Assembly (NCBI GenBank): GCA_949287425.1
Contig: CASEGJ010000005.1
Location: forward strand, 1 to 64,000
Direction: 5' to 3'
DNA: 64,000 bases
Origin: an uncultured Caryophanales bacterium
Lineage (GTDB): Bacteria > Bacillota_I > Bacilli_A > RFN20 > CAG-288
Part shown: one piece after another, positions 25,644 through 34,110 of the stretch
Numbering within the stretch: the stretch's first letter is position 1
How the letters are laid out: each line of letters opens with the position of its first letter
Program-made: the position numbers and the translations under genes
The notes under the pieces: model-generated
Told to the model about the DNA's origin: nothing
What the model saw: only the letters and a program-made list of their open reading frames with translations
Databases searched by the model: none

Positions 25644-26660
25644 TTAATTTTTCTTAGTTGAACCTCTTGTAACAAATTTTGCAGTAAAGTTAAATACTTT
25701 ATTTTTATCGTCAAGTTCACCTTTTAGTAACTTGGTTAACATTCTAACTGCGATAGAACCAACTTCAAATAAGTCAATATCGCAAGAAGAAACTTGAGGT
25801 CTAACAATGTAAGAATATTTAGTTCCAACAATAGAAATAACTTCTAAATCTTCAGGAACTTTAACTCCAGAAGAAATAGCGGCATTAATAACTGCACATG
25901 CAAGAGAATCTCTTGGACAGATAAATAAACCGTGTTTATTAGAATCAGATTCAAAATAGACTTTCATATCAGAATATAATCTTTGATAAGAATCTTCTGA
26001 ATGGACTAAGGCAATATTTTTTCCAACTTCTCTACCGAAATTTAAAACTGCATCTCTAACTTCGTCCATCATATTTCCAGCCATAGAAACATCAAGATAA
26101 TGCACTTCATCTCCACCTCTATCAAAATACGATTTTAAAAAGTTAATAATTGGAGTTGTATAATCTAAAATCATCGATCCGAGATTTTCATTTTTCATGT
26201 GGTGACCGACAACTACTAAAGGTATGTTGTAATTTTGAATATATTTAATTTCATTTTGATCAAGCTCATCATCAAAAATAACTGCACCATCAACATGACT
26301 AGAAATTAATTTTTCAATGACAGCTTGTGCGTCTTCTTTAGAATGTCTAGCGACAAACAAAGTGGTTTGATATCCATATATTTTAGCAATATCAATCATA
26401 CCAGCTAACATGTTGCAAATATAAACATAGTTAACACCTGGTAAAACAATACCGATATTGGTAGAACGATTAGTAGCTAATCCTCTTGCTAATGCAGATG
26501 GTCTATACCCTAAATCTTTAATAGCTTCTTGAACGCGAAGACGAGTTTTTTCAGTAACATTATCTTTTCCGTTAATAACTCTTGAAACAGTTGCTAAAGA
26601 AACATTCGCTCTTTTAGCAACACCATATATAGTTGCTCTATCTTTTATATTTCCACTCAT
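25644..26660 (-). CDS. LacI-family transcription regulator, CcpA-like
   Basis: A 338-residue regulator. The N-terminal helix-turn-helix is TIYGVAKRANVSLATVSRVING (residues about 10-31), followed by the hinge RPSALARGLATNRS, then a periplasmic-binding-protein type sensor domain to the end. The DNA-binding helix and hinge closely resemble CcpA, the catabolite control protein of Bacillota. The HPr-contacting surface is not conserved enough to judge by eye, so the call stays at LacI family. AGAGGTGA precedes the ATG. It may control itself; no obvious operator was found next to it. Confidence 0.88.
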   Translation of the reverse strand: MSGNIKDRATIYGVAKRANVSLATVSRVINGKDNVTEKTRLRVQEAIKDLGYRPSALARGLATNRSTNIGIVLPGVNYVYICNMLAGMIDIAKIYGYQTTLFVARHSKEDAQAVIEKLISSHVDGAVIFDDELDQNEIKYIQNYNIPLVVVGHHMKNENLGSMILDYTTPIINFLKSYFDRGGDEVHYLDVSMAGNMMDEVRDAVLNFGREVGKNIALVHSEDSYQRLYSDMKVYFESDSNKHGLFICPRDSLACAVINAAISSGVKVPEDLEVISIVGTKYSYIVRPQVSSCDIDLFEVGSIAVRMLTKLLKGELDDKNKVFNFTAKFVTRGSTKKN

Positions 26661-26756
26661 ACTTCACCTCTATAAAATATTTAAATACATCCAATATTAG
26701 TTTACTTAATTTTAAGTCAAAAATAAAGCTAATTTAAAGTTGACTTTAACCATATT

Positions 26757-26781
26757 AAAACCCCTTAGAAAAACTAAGGGG
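26757..26781 (-). terminator. Intrinsic terminator of the rubrerythrin gene
   Basis: On the minus strand CCCCTTAG and CTAAGGGG (26774-26781 with 26761-26768) form an 8-bp stem with a 5-base loop, extended by A-T pairs and followed by TTTTAAT. It lies 27 bases after the rubrerythrin stop. Confidence 0.85.
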
Positions 26782-26807
26782 TAAAATCACATCGATCAAT
26801 AATTCAA

Positions 26808-27368
26808 TTAAATGATTTCGTTTCTTTTTTCATCAACGCGGCAGAAATATGCTCTATCGTGCATACAAACTGGGCATTTCATTGGAGCGGATTTACCAAC
26901 GTGAATATATCCGCAATTCTTACATTTCCAAATGACAACTTCATCGGAGATAAAGACTTTATTAGTTTGTAAGTTTTCTAACAATTTATTGTATCTTTCT
27001 TCGTGAACTTTTTCGATACTAGCGACACCTCTAAATTGATTAGCGATATCTTTGAAACCTTCTTCATCAGCGACTTTAGCAAATTCAGCATACATTTCAG
27101 TCCATTCGTAATGTTCACCTTCAGCAGCAGCTTTCAAATTGTTGGCGGTATCTGAAATTCCACCCATTGCTTTAAACCATAATTCAGCATGTTCTTTTTC
27201 GTTGTTAGCTGTTTCTAAAAATAATTCTGAAAATTGAACATATCCTTCTTTTTTGGCGACTGAGGCATAGAAAGTATATTTATTTCTAGCTTGAGATTCT
27301 CCAGCAAAAGCAGTTTGTAAATTTTCTAATGTCTTTGTTCCTTTTAACATTTCTGGTGTAGTAGCCAT
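26808..27368 (-). CDS. Rubrerythrin
   Basis: A 186-residue non-haem iron peroxidase that removes hydrogen peroxide in anaerobes and microaerobes. The ferritin-like diiron domain has [29 protein letters not shown] and [16 protein letters not shown] with the glutamate and histidine ligands. The C-terminal rubredoxin domain has [10 protein letters not shown] and [11 protein letters not shown], giving four iron-binding cysteines. AGGAGGAAG precedes the ATG. Transcribed alone; implies an oxygen-sensitive lifestyle. Confidence 0.97.
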   Translation of the reverse strand: MATTPEMLKGTKTLENLQTAFAGESQARNKYTFYASVAKKEGYVQFSELFLETANNEKEHAELWFKAMGGISDTANNLKAAAEGEHYEWTEMYAEFAKVADEEGFKDIANQFRGVASIEKVHEERYNKLLENLQTNKVFISDEVVIWKCKNCGYIHVGKSAPMKCPVCMHDRAYFCRVDEKRNEII

Positions 27369-27463
27369 TAATTTCTTCCTCCTAAATACAGATATTAAAT
27401 ACCTGTTAACTTATTCTAACATAAAACTAACTGAATTTTGTTTGTTTTAAAATATTTTAATAA

Positions 27464-27898
27464 CTAATTGTCAAAATTAATTTCAACAAGGTGATTTTTA
27501 TAACTAAAAATATCGATAATAATTGAATAAATTAGCAATATTAATCCCATCAAGCAAGAAATTGCAAAAAATACATATGCGACAATGTATAAAAAGTTAG
27601 AGACATTTTCATTTGAAAACGAACTGATAGCTAAAACTTCGCAAACTATATAAATTAAACAAGAAAAAATAGCAGTTAAAATCAAACATACATCTATAAA
27701 TCTCCTGTTTTTAAATTCTTTTAATGACCAATAAAAAGAAAATAGACAAAACACTAAACTCATCATAAAAAACGGCAACAATTTTACCATGATAATTGGA
27801 TCATTTAAACTTCTACCATAAAAAATAAAAAATAACGAAATTATCAATATGATAGATATAATACAAGTGAAATTTTTAATTAAATATTTTTTCAACAT
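27464..27898 (-). CDS. Four-span membrane protein, unknown function
   Basis: I do not recognise this protein of about 144 residues. Four membrane spans fall at roughly residues 8-28, 37-57, 66-88 and 98-126, with short loops and the tail YKNHLVEINFDN. The start is uncertain: an ATG at 27898 and a TTG at 27904 are both in frame and neither has a clear Shine-Dalgarno, so translation may be coupled to the CvpA gene that stops 8 bases upstream. Confidence 0.65.
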   Translation of the reverse strand: MLKKYLIKNFTCIISIILIISLFFIFYGRSLNDPIIMVKLLPFFMMSLVFCLFSFYWSLKEFKNRRFIDVCLILTAIFSCLIYIVCEVLAISSFSNENVSNFLYIVAYVFFAISCLMGLILLIYSIIIDIFSYKNHLVEINFDN

Positions 27899-27906
27899 AA
27901 TCAAAA

Positions 27907-28647
27907 CTAGATAAACAAATTAATTATAAAATAGGCCCAATTGTAAAATGTCTTTGAAATGGTGACAAAATCCTCATGAAAACCGACCTGGTTTTGTAAC
28001 CATGTATTCATCTGTGGAACAAAAGAACCAATTAAGACCATTACTAACATAATAATTACAATGCTACATCCTGATTTAAACACACCATAAATTAAACCTA
28101 ACAAGCGATCAAAAATACCCTTTTTACCTTCTTGTTTTGCTTTTTCAGATTTAAATAAATTAAATAGGAAATTAACAATTAATCCAGCAACTAAACCTGC
28201 AATTATAAATAAAATGATAAAAGTAACAGCATAAGTTATACTTGCGACAAATGATGATCCCATTGCTACAGCTACTGTACTAGTATTTATAAATACTTTA
28301 GAAATAAAAAATGAAGCTAAGAATTTAGGAACACCGCATTCAACATATATATTTTTCAATGAATCTATATCGTTAGTAAATTCACTATATGGCATTTGTA
28401 AAAAAATACTTACTTCATTAGAAGAAGCACCATCAATAAACTTGTTAGCCCAAAATTCCGACCAAGTATTGCCAAAATTATTAGTGGTTAGAATCAAATT
28501 AGCTAACATTTGATAACACAAAATAGCAACAGTAAATCCAGCAATTGTTACTGCTAAACTTTTAATTTTCTTTTTTGCACCTCTAATAAAGCCAATTAAG
28601 CCACCTAAAACTAAAAGTGCCAATATTATATAATCTAGTAATTGCAT
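27907..28647 (-). CDS. CvpA-family membrane protein
   Basis: A 246-residue membrane protein of the CvpA type. It starts MQLLDYIILALLVLGGLIGFIRGAKKKI, the family's first span and conserved GxxRG turn. Further spans lie at about residues 33-52, 128-160 and 186-215, with a basic loop EKAKQEGKKGIFDRLLGLIYG, also a CvpA mark. The middle loop (about 55-125) is longer than usual. CvpA was named for colicin V production; in Bacillota its role is unclear, with links to cell envelope homeostasis. AAGGAGAAG precedes the ATG. Confidence 0.8.
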   Translation of the reverse strand: MQLLDYIILALLVLGGLIGFIRGAKKKIKSLAVTIAGFTVAILCYQMLANLILTTNNFGNTWSEFWANKFIDGASSNEVSIFLQMPYSEFTNDIDSLKNIYVECGVPKFLASFFISKVFINTSTVAVAMGSSFVASITYAVTFIILFIIAGLVAGLIVNFLFNLFKSEKAKQEGKKGIFDRLLGLIYGVFKSGCSIVIIMLVMVLIGSFVPQMNTWLQNQVGFHEDFVTISKTFYNWAYFIINLFI

Positions 28648-28753
28648 TCATCTTCTCCTTAACAAATATATTATAATACATAACTTATAAACTTTTAAAA
28701 ACGAAGACTGTGAAATTTTGATAAAAGCATGCTAAATTAATAGTGGTGATAAT

Positions 28754-29251
28754 ATGAATAGAAAACTATATACAAAAAATGAATTGATGCAAATCGCAAT
28801 AAATGAAGCCAAAAAAGGAATTATAAATAATGAAGGCGGTCCATTTGGAAGTGTCATTGCTAAAATGATAGATGATAATAATGGATATCTAATTGCTAAA
28901 GGTCACAATCAAGTTGTTAAAAATAACGATCCAACTTGCCATGGTGAAATGATGGCCATTCATAAAGCTTGTAAAAAGCTCAACTCTTTCAATTTATCCG
29001 GATATACTTTATTTACTACAGGTGTTCCTTGTCCAATGTGCTTTGGTGCAATTTTATGGGCAAACATCGATAAAGTTTACTATGGGTGTGACTTAAAAGA
29101 TACTGAACAAATCGGCTTTAAAGATGAAATATTTATGCAAAAAATCAAAAATTCCGCAAAATATGAAGATAATTTTATTCAACTAGATAGGAATCAGTGT
29201 TTAAAATTATATAATTATTATTTATCTTTAAAGAATAAAACCCCATATTAA
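28754..29251 (+). CDS. Nucleoside/guanine deaminase (zinc-dependent CDA fold)
   Basis: A 165-residue deaminase closest to guanine deaminase GuaD. Its motifs are GGPFGSVIAK, NDPTCHGEMMAIHKACK (zinc His and catalytic Glu) and TTGVPCPMCFGAILWANI (zinc cysteines). GuaD usually has HAE; here it is HGE, which keeps the functional residues. The C-terminal segment that swaps between monomers is present. The stop overlaps that of the convergent gene at 29248 (shared TTAA). GGTGAT precedes the ATG. Confidence 0.88.
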   Translation: MNRKLYTKNELMQIAINEAKKGIINNEGGPFGSVIAKMIDDNNGYLIAKGHNQVVKNNDPTCHGEMMAIHKACKKLNSFNLSGYTLFTTGVPCPMCFGAILWANIDKVYYGCDLKDTEQIGFKDEIFMQKIKNSAKYEDNFIQLDRNQCLKLYNYYLSLKNKTPY

Positions 29252-32200
29252 TCTTCTTCTAATTCATCTGGTTTAGATTTGTATGAATAAGTTTTATTCA
29301 TTGTTTTAGCTTTTCTTTTCTTTAGCATAAAGATAATACTTACGACAATTACAAATATTATCATAGCTGAAATATAACCTAGCATATCGATACCAACATC
29401 AGCTAACGTACATCCTCTTCCTGGAACAAAATATTGAATTATTTCTGTTAATCCAGCAATTATAAAGCCAATTAACGATGAACAACTAGCGGCAATTAAT
29501 CTAGAAATATACGATTTAAATTGAATTACCATATATACACATGATAAAAATCCTATAAAGAAGAATAAGCCAAAATGTCCAATTGATTTTCTTACAAATA
29601 AGGCAAATTGCTTAAAGATACTATTGGTATCTCTAACGATATTAAAATATATAAATACTGAATATGATTTTAAAGAATCTTCTCCTCCATATGTCATTTT
29701 ATATTTAGCTTCACCAACACCTTTTAATGAAATTTGACCATTATAATCAATAGAAACAACATTGGAATCATCTAAACATTCATATCTAATATTAGTCGAT
29801 GTCGCATATTCAAGCATCTTTGGAACTAACTGATATGATTTACCATATAACAAAGTAATCGAATAATATGTAATTCCATCTTTTACTTCTTTTTTAAATT
29901 CTTTGGCGTTTAATTTAGAATTATCTAAGCTAAATGAAGAAGTAGCATCAACTACTTTGATAGTTTTAGTTAAAAACACATCTGGTTCCATTTTAGATTG
30001 ACAAATAATTTGACAAGTACCTTTAGAAAGACAAGTAGCATACCCACTATTATTTATAGAAATAATATTTGGATTACTCGAAGAATAAATAACATCTTTA
30101 TATGTTGCATTATCATTAATAATACTTCCAATTTGCATAGTTGTACCTATAGCAAAAATTCCGTTATTAATATCAGGAATATTTTCTTTAGGATAACTAA
30201 TAGTATCAATTGTCAGTGAAAAAGCATCCATATCTATAGGTATATATGTGATATTTAAATCTAAATATTTAGATAAATTATCAACGTTTTTAACGATAAA
30301 TTCTAGTCTAGAACTACCGATATTAATTGGAGAAACAACGTTATTTTCACTACTATAAACAACATTTGAATTACTAACTTGAACTTGATAAGGATAATCT
30401 ATCTTGTAATTTGAAATATAACCATCTTTAAATTTGTTAGAAAATTCAAATTCCATTTTTACTTTTAAAACATCTTTAACACCGAGTTCAATAGAATTTG
30501 AAGTAATTTCACTAGCTATACCATCATTATCAATAGAAGTTAAATATGAGATATTAGGAACATCAACTATTTCAAGCGTGTAATTTAAATCGTTTAAGTT
30601 TAGCCCTTGCTTATCAAATCCTGAAATTAATTCAAAATTAACTTTACCAACTTTTATTGGTAATACTTCGTTAATTTGTCTTAAGTTAATTGGAGAATCA
30701 ATATCGAGTAAATTGCGATTTGCATCGTAAAATTCAATGTTATTTTTTCCATTTGTAACATTCAAAAACACATCGGTATTAGAATATTGGCTTGGCATAA
30801 TTGAAAACTTTTTAAAGATATTCTCTTCTGGAATATTTAAATATAACTTATTGAAACAATTACATTCACTTGACTCTAAATCAGTATATAAACTATTTAA
30901 ACTGATACTTTCTAATGAAACTGTCGAATGAATTTCTTGATATTCATAATGGAAAGTCAAATAACTATCCATTGTATTTTTATCAAAATAATAATTAATT
31001 TCACCATCTGTTTTAGAAGTGCTATTTTTAAGCTTAAAAACTAATTTATTATATGAACTGCTAATTAAATTTAGATTATTAGTATCATACTCAACCATAT
31101 AGTTATTTAAAACATATTCTTTTGAATTTGAAATATTATATGGAATATTAATTGTAAATGTATCTATTGAACATATCTCATTAATATAATTAATATTTGG
31201 CGAATAGCTAGTAATAAGTTTATCTTTAGATACATCATCAATATCTAGATATTTTTTACTAGTAACATTAACATCGAAAGTCGTATTAATTACCTGATTT
31301 TCATCTGTTTTATATTCTAATAAAATATCTTTATAAAGCTTATCTTCATTTTTATTGTTAGATTGAATTATTAAATTAGTATTAGATACATTAATAGTTA
31401 AATCTCCATAATTACTTATTTTTAATCTTGATGGATCAAAGCTAGCATCGATAGGATTAATAATAATTTTAGAAGTATATTTATCTTGTAAAGCGTACAT
31501 ATTTACATCATTGACAAAAATCGATTCAACTTTTTTATCGATATTATCTTCTTTTGCTTTTACTTCAACAATAAAACTATCATTAATTTCACTATTTTCT
31601 AAACTAGCTACTTTAATAGTAGATTTACCTTCTTTTAAACCTTTTATTAACCCTTTTTCAGATATACTAACTACAACTAAATTAGAAGAAGAAAACACTA
31701 CATCTTTATTTGTAGCATTACTTGGAAAAATTTCATACTTTAATTGATAAGTCGAATTTATATCTATAGCTTGAACTAATTTATTAACTATTTCAATTTT
31801 CTCTATTTTAATATCGCTAACATTAAAAGTATACTTTTTAACTAAATTTTCATTATGGATAGATGCAAAATATATATTCAAATTATCTTTAGCTTTAGTA
31901 AATGTGATACTTGAATCAGAATTGATAGTAAAATATGATGTATCTCCACTAACTTTTACTCCCTTATATGATGTATCTTCTGGTTCATAATTAACTGTAT
32001 ATTTAATTTTGTCGCCAACTTTAACGTTTTTAGATTCATTAGAAAATTCAACACTAAAATTAGCCAGATTTTTAACGTTATCTTCATCATAAATATCATT
32101 GATATTATCGTTAAAATTACCCGTAATTGAATTAGATTGATTAGCAGAAATTGTCCCAGGTAAACTAGCTTCAGCAATAGCTAAACCGCTAGCTGCAATA

Positions 32201-32262
32201 TACAATCCTAAGAAGATATATTTAACAAATTTACCAACCTTTGCCTTTTTTAATCTATTCAT
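29248..32262 (-). CDS. Large surface protein: Ig-like (BIG2) repeats fused to a VanZ-like membrane domain
   Basis: A 1004-residue protein. Residues about 9-30 are an N-terminal span or uncleaved signal. The long middle is extracellular, beta-rich, Asn/Ser-rich, and holds degenerate BIG2 units marked by VVSISEKGLIKGLKEGKSTIKV, ISINNSGYATCLSKGTCQII and VVSIDYNGQISLKGVGEAKY. The last 125 residues contain three to four spans with VanZ hallmarks: KSIGHFGLFFFIGF and TEIIQYFVPGRGCTLADVGID. VanZ proteins confer low-level teicoplanin resistance in enterococci, but the general role is unknown. Fusion to a large outer Ig array suggests a surface or adhesion protein anchored by VanZ. AGGACA precedes the ATG. 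Confidence 0.85.
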   Translation of the reverse strand: MNRLKKAKVGKFVKYIFLGLYIAASGLAIAEASLPGTISANQSNSITGNFNDNINDIYDEDNVKNLANFSVEFSNESKNVKVGDKIKYTVNYEPEDTSYKGVKVSGDTSYFTINSDSSITFTKAKDNLNIYFASIHNENLVKKYTFNVSDIKIEKIEIVNKLVQAIDINSTYQLKYEIFPSNATNKDVVFSSSNLVVVSISEKGLIKGLKEGKSTIKVASLENSEINDSFIVEVKAKEDNIDKKVESIFVNDVNMYALQDKYTSKIIINPIDASFDPSRLKISNYGDLTINVSNTNLIIQSNNKNEDKLYKDILLEYKTDENQVINTTFDVNVTSKKYLDIDDVSKDKLITSYSPNINYINEICSIDTFTINIPYNISNSKEYVLNNYMVEYDTNNLNLISSSYNKLVFKLKNSTSKTDGEINYYFDKNTMDSYLTFHYEYQEIHSTVSLESISLNSLYTDLESSECNCFNKLYLNIPEENIFKKFSIMPSQYSNTDVFLNVTNGKNNIEFYDANRNLLDIDSPINLRQINEVLPIKVGKVNFELISGFDKQGLNLNDLNYTLEIVDVPNISYLTSIDNDGIASEITSNSIELGVKDVLKVKMEFEFSNKFKDGYISNYKIDYPYQVQVSNSNVVYSSENNVVSPINIGSSRLEFIVKNVDNLSKYLDLNITYIPIDMDAFSLTIDTISYPKENIPDINNGIFAIGTTMQIGSIINDNATYKDVIYSSSNPNIISINNSGYATCLSKGTCQIICQSKMEPDVFLTKTIKVVDATSSFSLDNSKLNAKEFKKEVKDGITYYSITLLYGKSYQLVPKMLEYATSTNIRYECLDDSNVVSIDYNGQISLKGVGEAKYKMTYGGEDSLKSYSVFIYFNIVRDTNSIFKQFALFVRKSIGHFGLFFFIGFLSCVYMVIQFKSYISRLIAASCSSLIGFIIAGLTEIIQYFVPGRGCTLADVGIDMLGYISAMIIFVIVVSIIFMLKKRKAKTMNKTYSYKSKPDELEED

Positions 32263-32379
32263 AATATGTCCTAGAAATATTATAAACTATTTTATTTTTA
32301 GCCGGCTGAGTAAATGTTATTTTTTGTCATTTTTTGTTTTAAATGTGTTGAGCTTCAAAACTAACAAAAATACACATCA

Positions 32380-32904
32380 TTATATATTCTTTTTAAATTT
32401 TAAAACTGTATCCTTATACTTATCTTCTCTATATAAAAGACAAAGATTTGTTTTCCATCCAGCTGCAAATTCATCAAGATAATTAAGAATCATTTCAATT
32501 GTTAAAGATGAGTATATTAAACCATTATCTAGAAACTTTTCTGGTGGTGTTAAATAATTTAATCTATCTATTAAAATATAATCATATTTCCTATCCAACA
32601 TAAGTTTTTCAATTGTTTTCTTTAATAAATCAATAGATCTAACATCAAAATCATCAACAATTGAAATACATCCACCATTTTTACCATTGATATTTTTTAC
32701 ATGATCAGAATTAGAAGTTATTTCATGTTCATCCAAACAAAAAGTGAACCTTTTTAATATTGTATTTGCGTTTAAATCAAAACTAACAAACAAAATTTTT
32801 TTACCATCAGTAAAATCAGCACTTATTTTGTTAAATATATTTGTAAGTGTCTCTTCTTCATTGATGATAGTAAATAATTTAATATTTAGAAATGTATTTT
32901 CCAT
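32380..32904 (-). CDS. Degenerate DnaB-like RecA-fold protein lacking Walker A
   Basis: A 174-residue protein that aligns by eye with the C-terminal motor of replicative helicase DnaB. GKKILFVSFDLNANTILKRF corresponds to the GKTVxxFSLEM helix, YDYILIDRLNYLTP to the Walker B strand (DLIVIDYLQLI), and CLLYREDKY near the end to the FLYRDDYY strand. The P-loop is absent: the N-terminus starts after it, and Walker B has Arg-Leu-Asn where DnaB has Tyr-Leu-Gln. ATP hydrolysis is therefore unlikely. It could be a decayed paralogue or a regulator that binds DnaB. TATAAT lies at 32922-32927, with only a weak AAAGAA ribosome site. Confidence 0.55.
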   Translation of the reverse strand: MENTFLNIKLFTIINEEETLTNIFNKISADFTDGKKILFVSFDLNANTILKRFTFCLDEHEITSNSDHVKNINGKNGGCISIVDDFDVRSIDLLKKTIEKLMLDRKYDYILIDRLNYLTPPEKFLDNGLIYSSLTIEMILNYLDEFAAGWKTNLCLLYREDKYKDTVLKFKKNI

Positions 32905-33103
32905 GTTTCTTTATATTCAATATTATAAAAGTTTTAACATCTAAAATCTATCATTTCATCTTCTAACGAAATGAGATAATTGAAATAGTAAGTTCCATTT
33001 TACAAAACATAAACTGCATTTTAGTTTTACACAAGCAATTTTATAGTAAAACCAAATTTTTAAAATCAATCTTTTCAAGCTGATTTTATCTACTAACAAA
33101 ACT

Positions 33104-33128
33104 TAAAAAAACGCTCGATTTCTCGAGC
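33104..33128 (-). terminator. Intrinsic terminator of the initiator tRNA gene
   Basis: On the minus strand GCTCGA-GAAA-TCGAGC (33128 down to 33113) is a 6-bp stem with a GNRA tetraloop, followed by G and seven T. The stretch 32928-33103 downstream of it holds nothing else that I can identify. Confidence 0.8.
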
Positions 33129-33176
33129 AAATATCAGTAATTTAACACGATTATTTATGTCAAATATTGTCTTCTA

Positions 33177-33252
33177 TGGTGGCGGGGGCAAGATTCGAAC
33201 TTGCGGCCTCCGGGTTATGAGCCCGACGAGCTGACCACTGCTCTACCCCGCG
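33177..33252 (-). tRNA. Initiator tRNA-fMet (anticodon CAT)
   Basis: A 76-base cloverleaf with encoded CCA. Acceptor CGCGGGG pairs CCCCGC with position 1 unpaired (C1 against C72), the initiator hallmark; bacterial initiators usually have C1-A72. The anticodon stem carries the three consecutive G-C pairs (GGG-CTCATAA-CCC) also specific to initiators. T-arm GCAAG-TTCGAAT-CTTGC. It has its own terminator. Confidence 0.93.
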
Positions 33253-33325
33253 ATAACAAGCAAACACTTTTAAAGTGCTTTATAATTTTAACACATCATT
33301 TTATATAATACAACAAATTTTTACA

Positions 33326-33354
33326 TTGACTTAGCCTAACTGGTATATTAATAA
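33326..33354 (+). promoter_or_regulatory. Putative promoter of gmk
   Basis: TTGACT (33326-33331) and TAATAA (33349-33354) with a 17-base spacer, leaving a leader of about 165 bases before the gmk ATG. A second TTGACA lies at 33428-33433 but has no matching -10 at a good distance. Confidence 0.5.
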
Positions 33355-33394
33355 GCTATACACAAACCATTTTTACTTAATTATCAATCAAATT

Positions 33395-33415
33395 AGTGCT
33401 AAAGAAAGCACTTTT
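33395..33415 (+). terminator. Small hairpin with T run in the gmk leader
   Basis: AGTGCT (33395-33400) and AGCACT (33407-33412) form a 6-bp stem followed by TTTTA. If the promoter at 33326 is real, this could be a weak attenuator in the gmk leader; it may also be chance. Confidence 0.35.
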
Positions 33416-33524
33416 ATATTGAAGTAATTGACATTAATATATTAAAATGTTTTTGATAATTTTAAATTTTGAATCTACAATTAAAATTTTTAATTATCTT
33501 TTTTATAAAAAGGAGCTAGTGGGA

Positions 33525-34073
33525 ATGATTGTAATTACAGGGGCAAGTGCAACTGGAAAAACAGAAACAGCTAAAGAATTAGGAAGTTTATACGACATTA
33601 AAAAGGTCGTTACTCACACTACACGAGCTAAAAGAATAGGTGAAATCGATGATGTCGATTATCATTTTGTCACTAAGGAACAATTTCTTCAATTAGAAAA
33701 AGAAGGTGCCTTTGTTGAAACCACTGAATATAACAACAATTTCTATGGCACAACTAAAAAAGAAATTGCTGATAATAAAGTCGTTGTGTGTGAAACTAAT
33801 GGAGCTAGAGTCTGGTTAAGTTGCAAAGATCCTAGAATCGTTGTCTATCGTCTTCACGCTTCTTTACAAGCTCGTGCCTTAAGAATGAAGCAAAGAGGTG
33901 ATGATCCTATCTTAATCGAAGAAAGATTAAAAAATGATGTCACTAGATTTGCCGATGACCAATTAAAATCAAACAAAATTTTTGAAATAGATACCGAAAA
34001 ATATTCAATAAAAGAGGTAGCTAACATAATCTATAACGATTATATTAACTACCTAAAATCCTTAAATGATTAA
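33525..34073 (+). CDS. gmk: Guanylate kinase-like nucleotide kinase
   Basis: A 182-residue P-loop kinase. The P-loop is GASATGKT; the GMP-binding block VVTHTTRAKRIGEIDDVDYHFV matches guanylate kinase (TTRxxRxGExxGxDYxFV), and the lid region is RMKQRGDD. It phosphorylates GMP/dGMP to the diphosphate. The P-loop ends in KTETAK rather than the common KGT, so it may be a divergent Gmk or a paralogue; no second copy is in the window. The ATG at 33525 follows AAGGAG; a longer in-frame reading from 33447 starts in AT-rich leader and is rejected. Confidence 0.85.
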   Translation: MIVITGASATGKTETAKELGSLYDIKKVVTHTTRAKRIGEIDDVDYHFVTKEQFLQLEKEGAFVETTEYNNNFYGTTKKEIADNKVVVCETNGARVWLSCKDPRIVVYRLHASLQARALRMKQRGDDPILIEERLKNDVTRFADDQLKSNKIFEIDTEKYSIKEVANIIYNDYINYLKSLND

Positions 34074-34079
34074 ATGATT

Positions 34080-34110
34080 AACTTACTAGCTATCTAGCTA
34101 GTAAGTTTTT
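34080..34110 (+). terminator. Terminator between convergent gmk and glgA
   Basis: AACTTACTAGCTA and TAGCTAGTAAGTT form a 13-bp perfect stem with a 2-base loop, followed by T on the plus strand. The stem includes the glgA stop codon (34090-34092). The minus side lacks a T run, so it mainly serves gmk but may also protect the glg mRNA end. Confidence 0.8.

Noticed and set aside
25644-26660. Firm call of CcpA
   Set aside because: The DNA-binding part is CcpA-like, but HPr-contact residues cannot be judged without an alignment, and local catabolite operators were not found.
32380-32904. Intact replicative helicase or plasmid replication gene
   Set aside because: No P-loop, no N-terminal DnaB domain, and no plasmid or phage genes nearby.
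33253-33300. CACTTTTAAAGTG palindrome as an operator or terminator
   Set aside because: Short A-T-rich symmetry with no T run in a useful direction and no second copy nearby; chance is likely.
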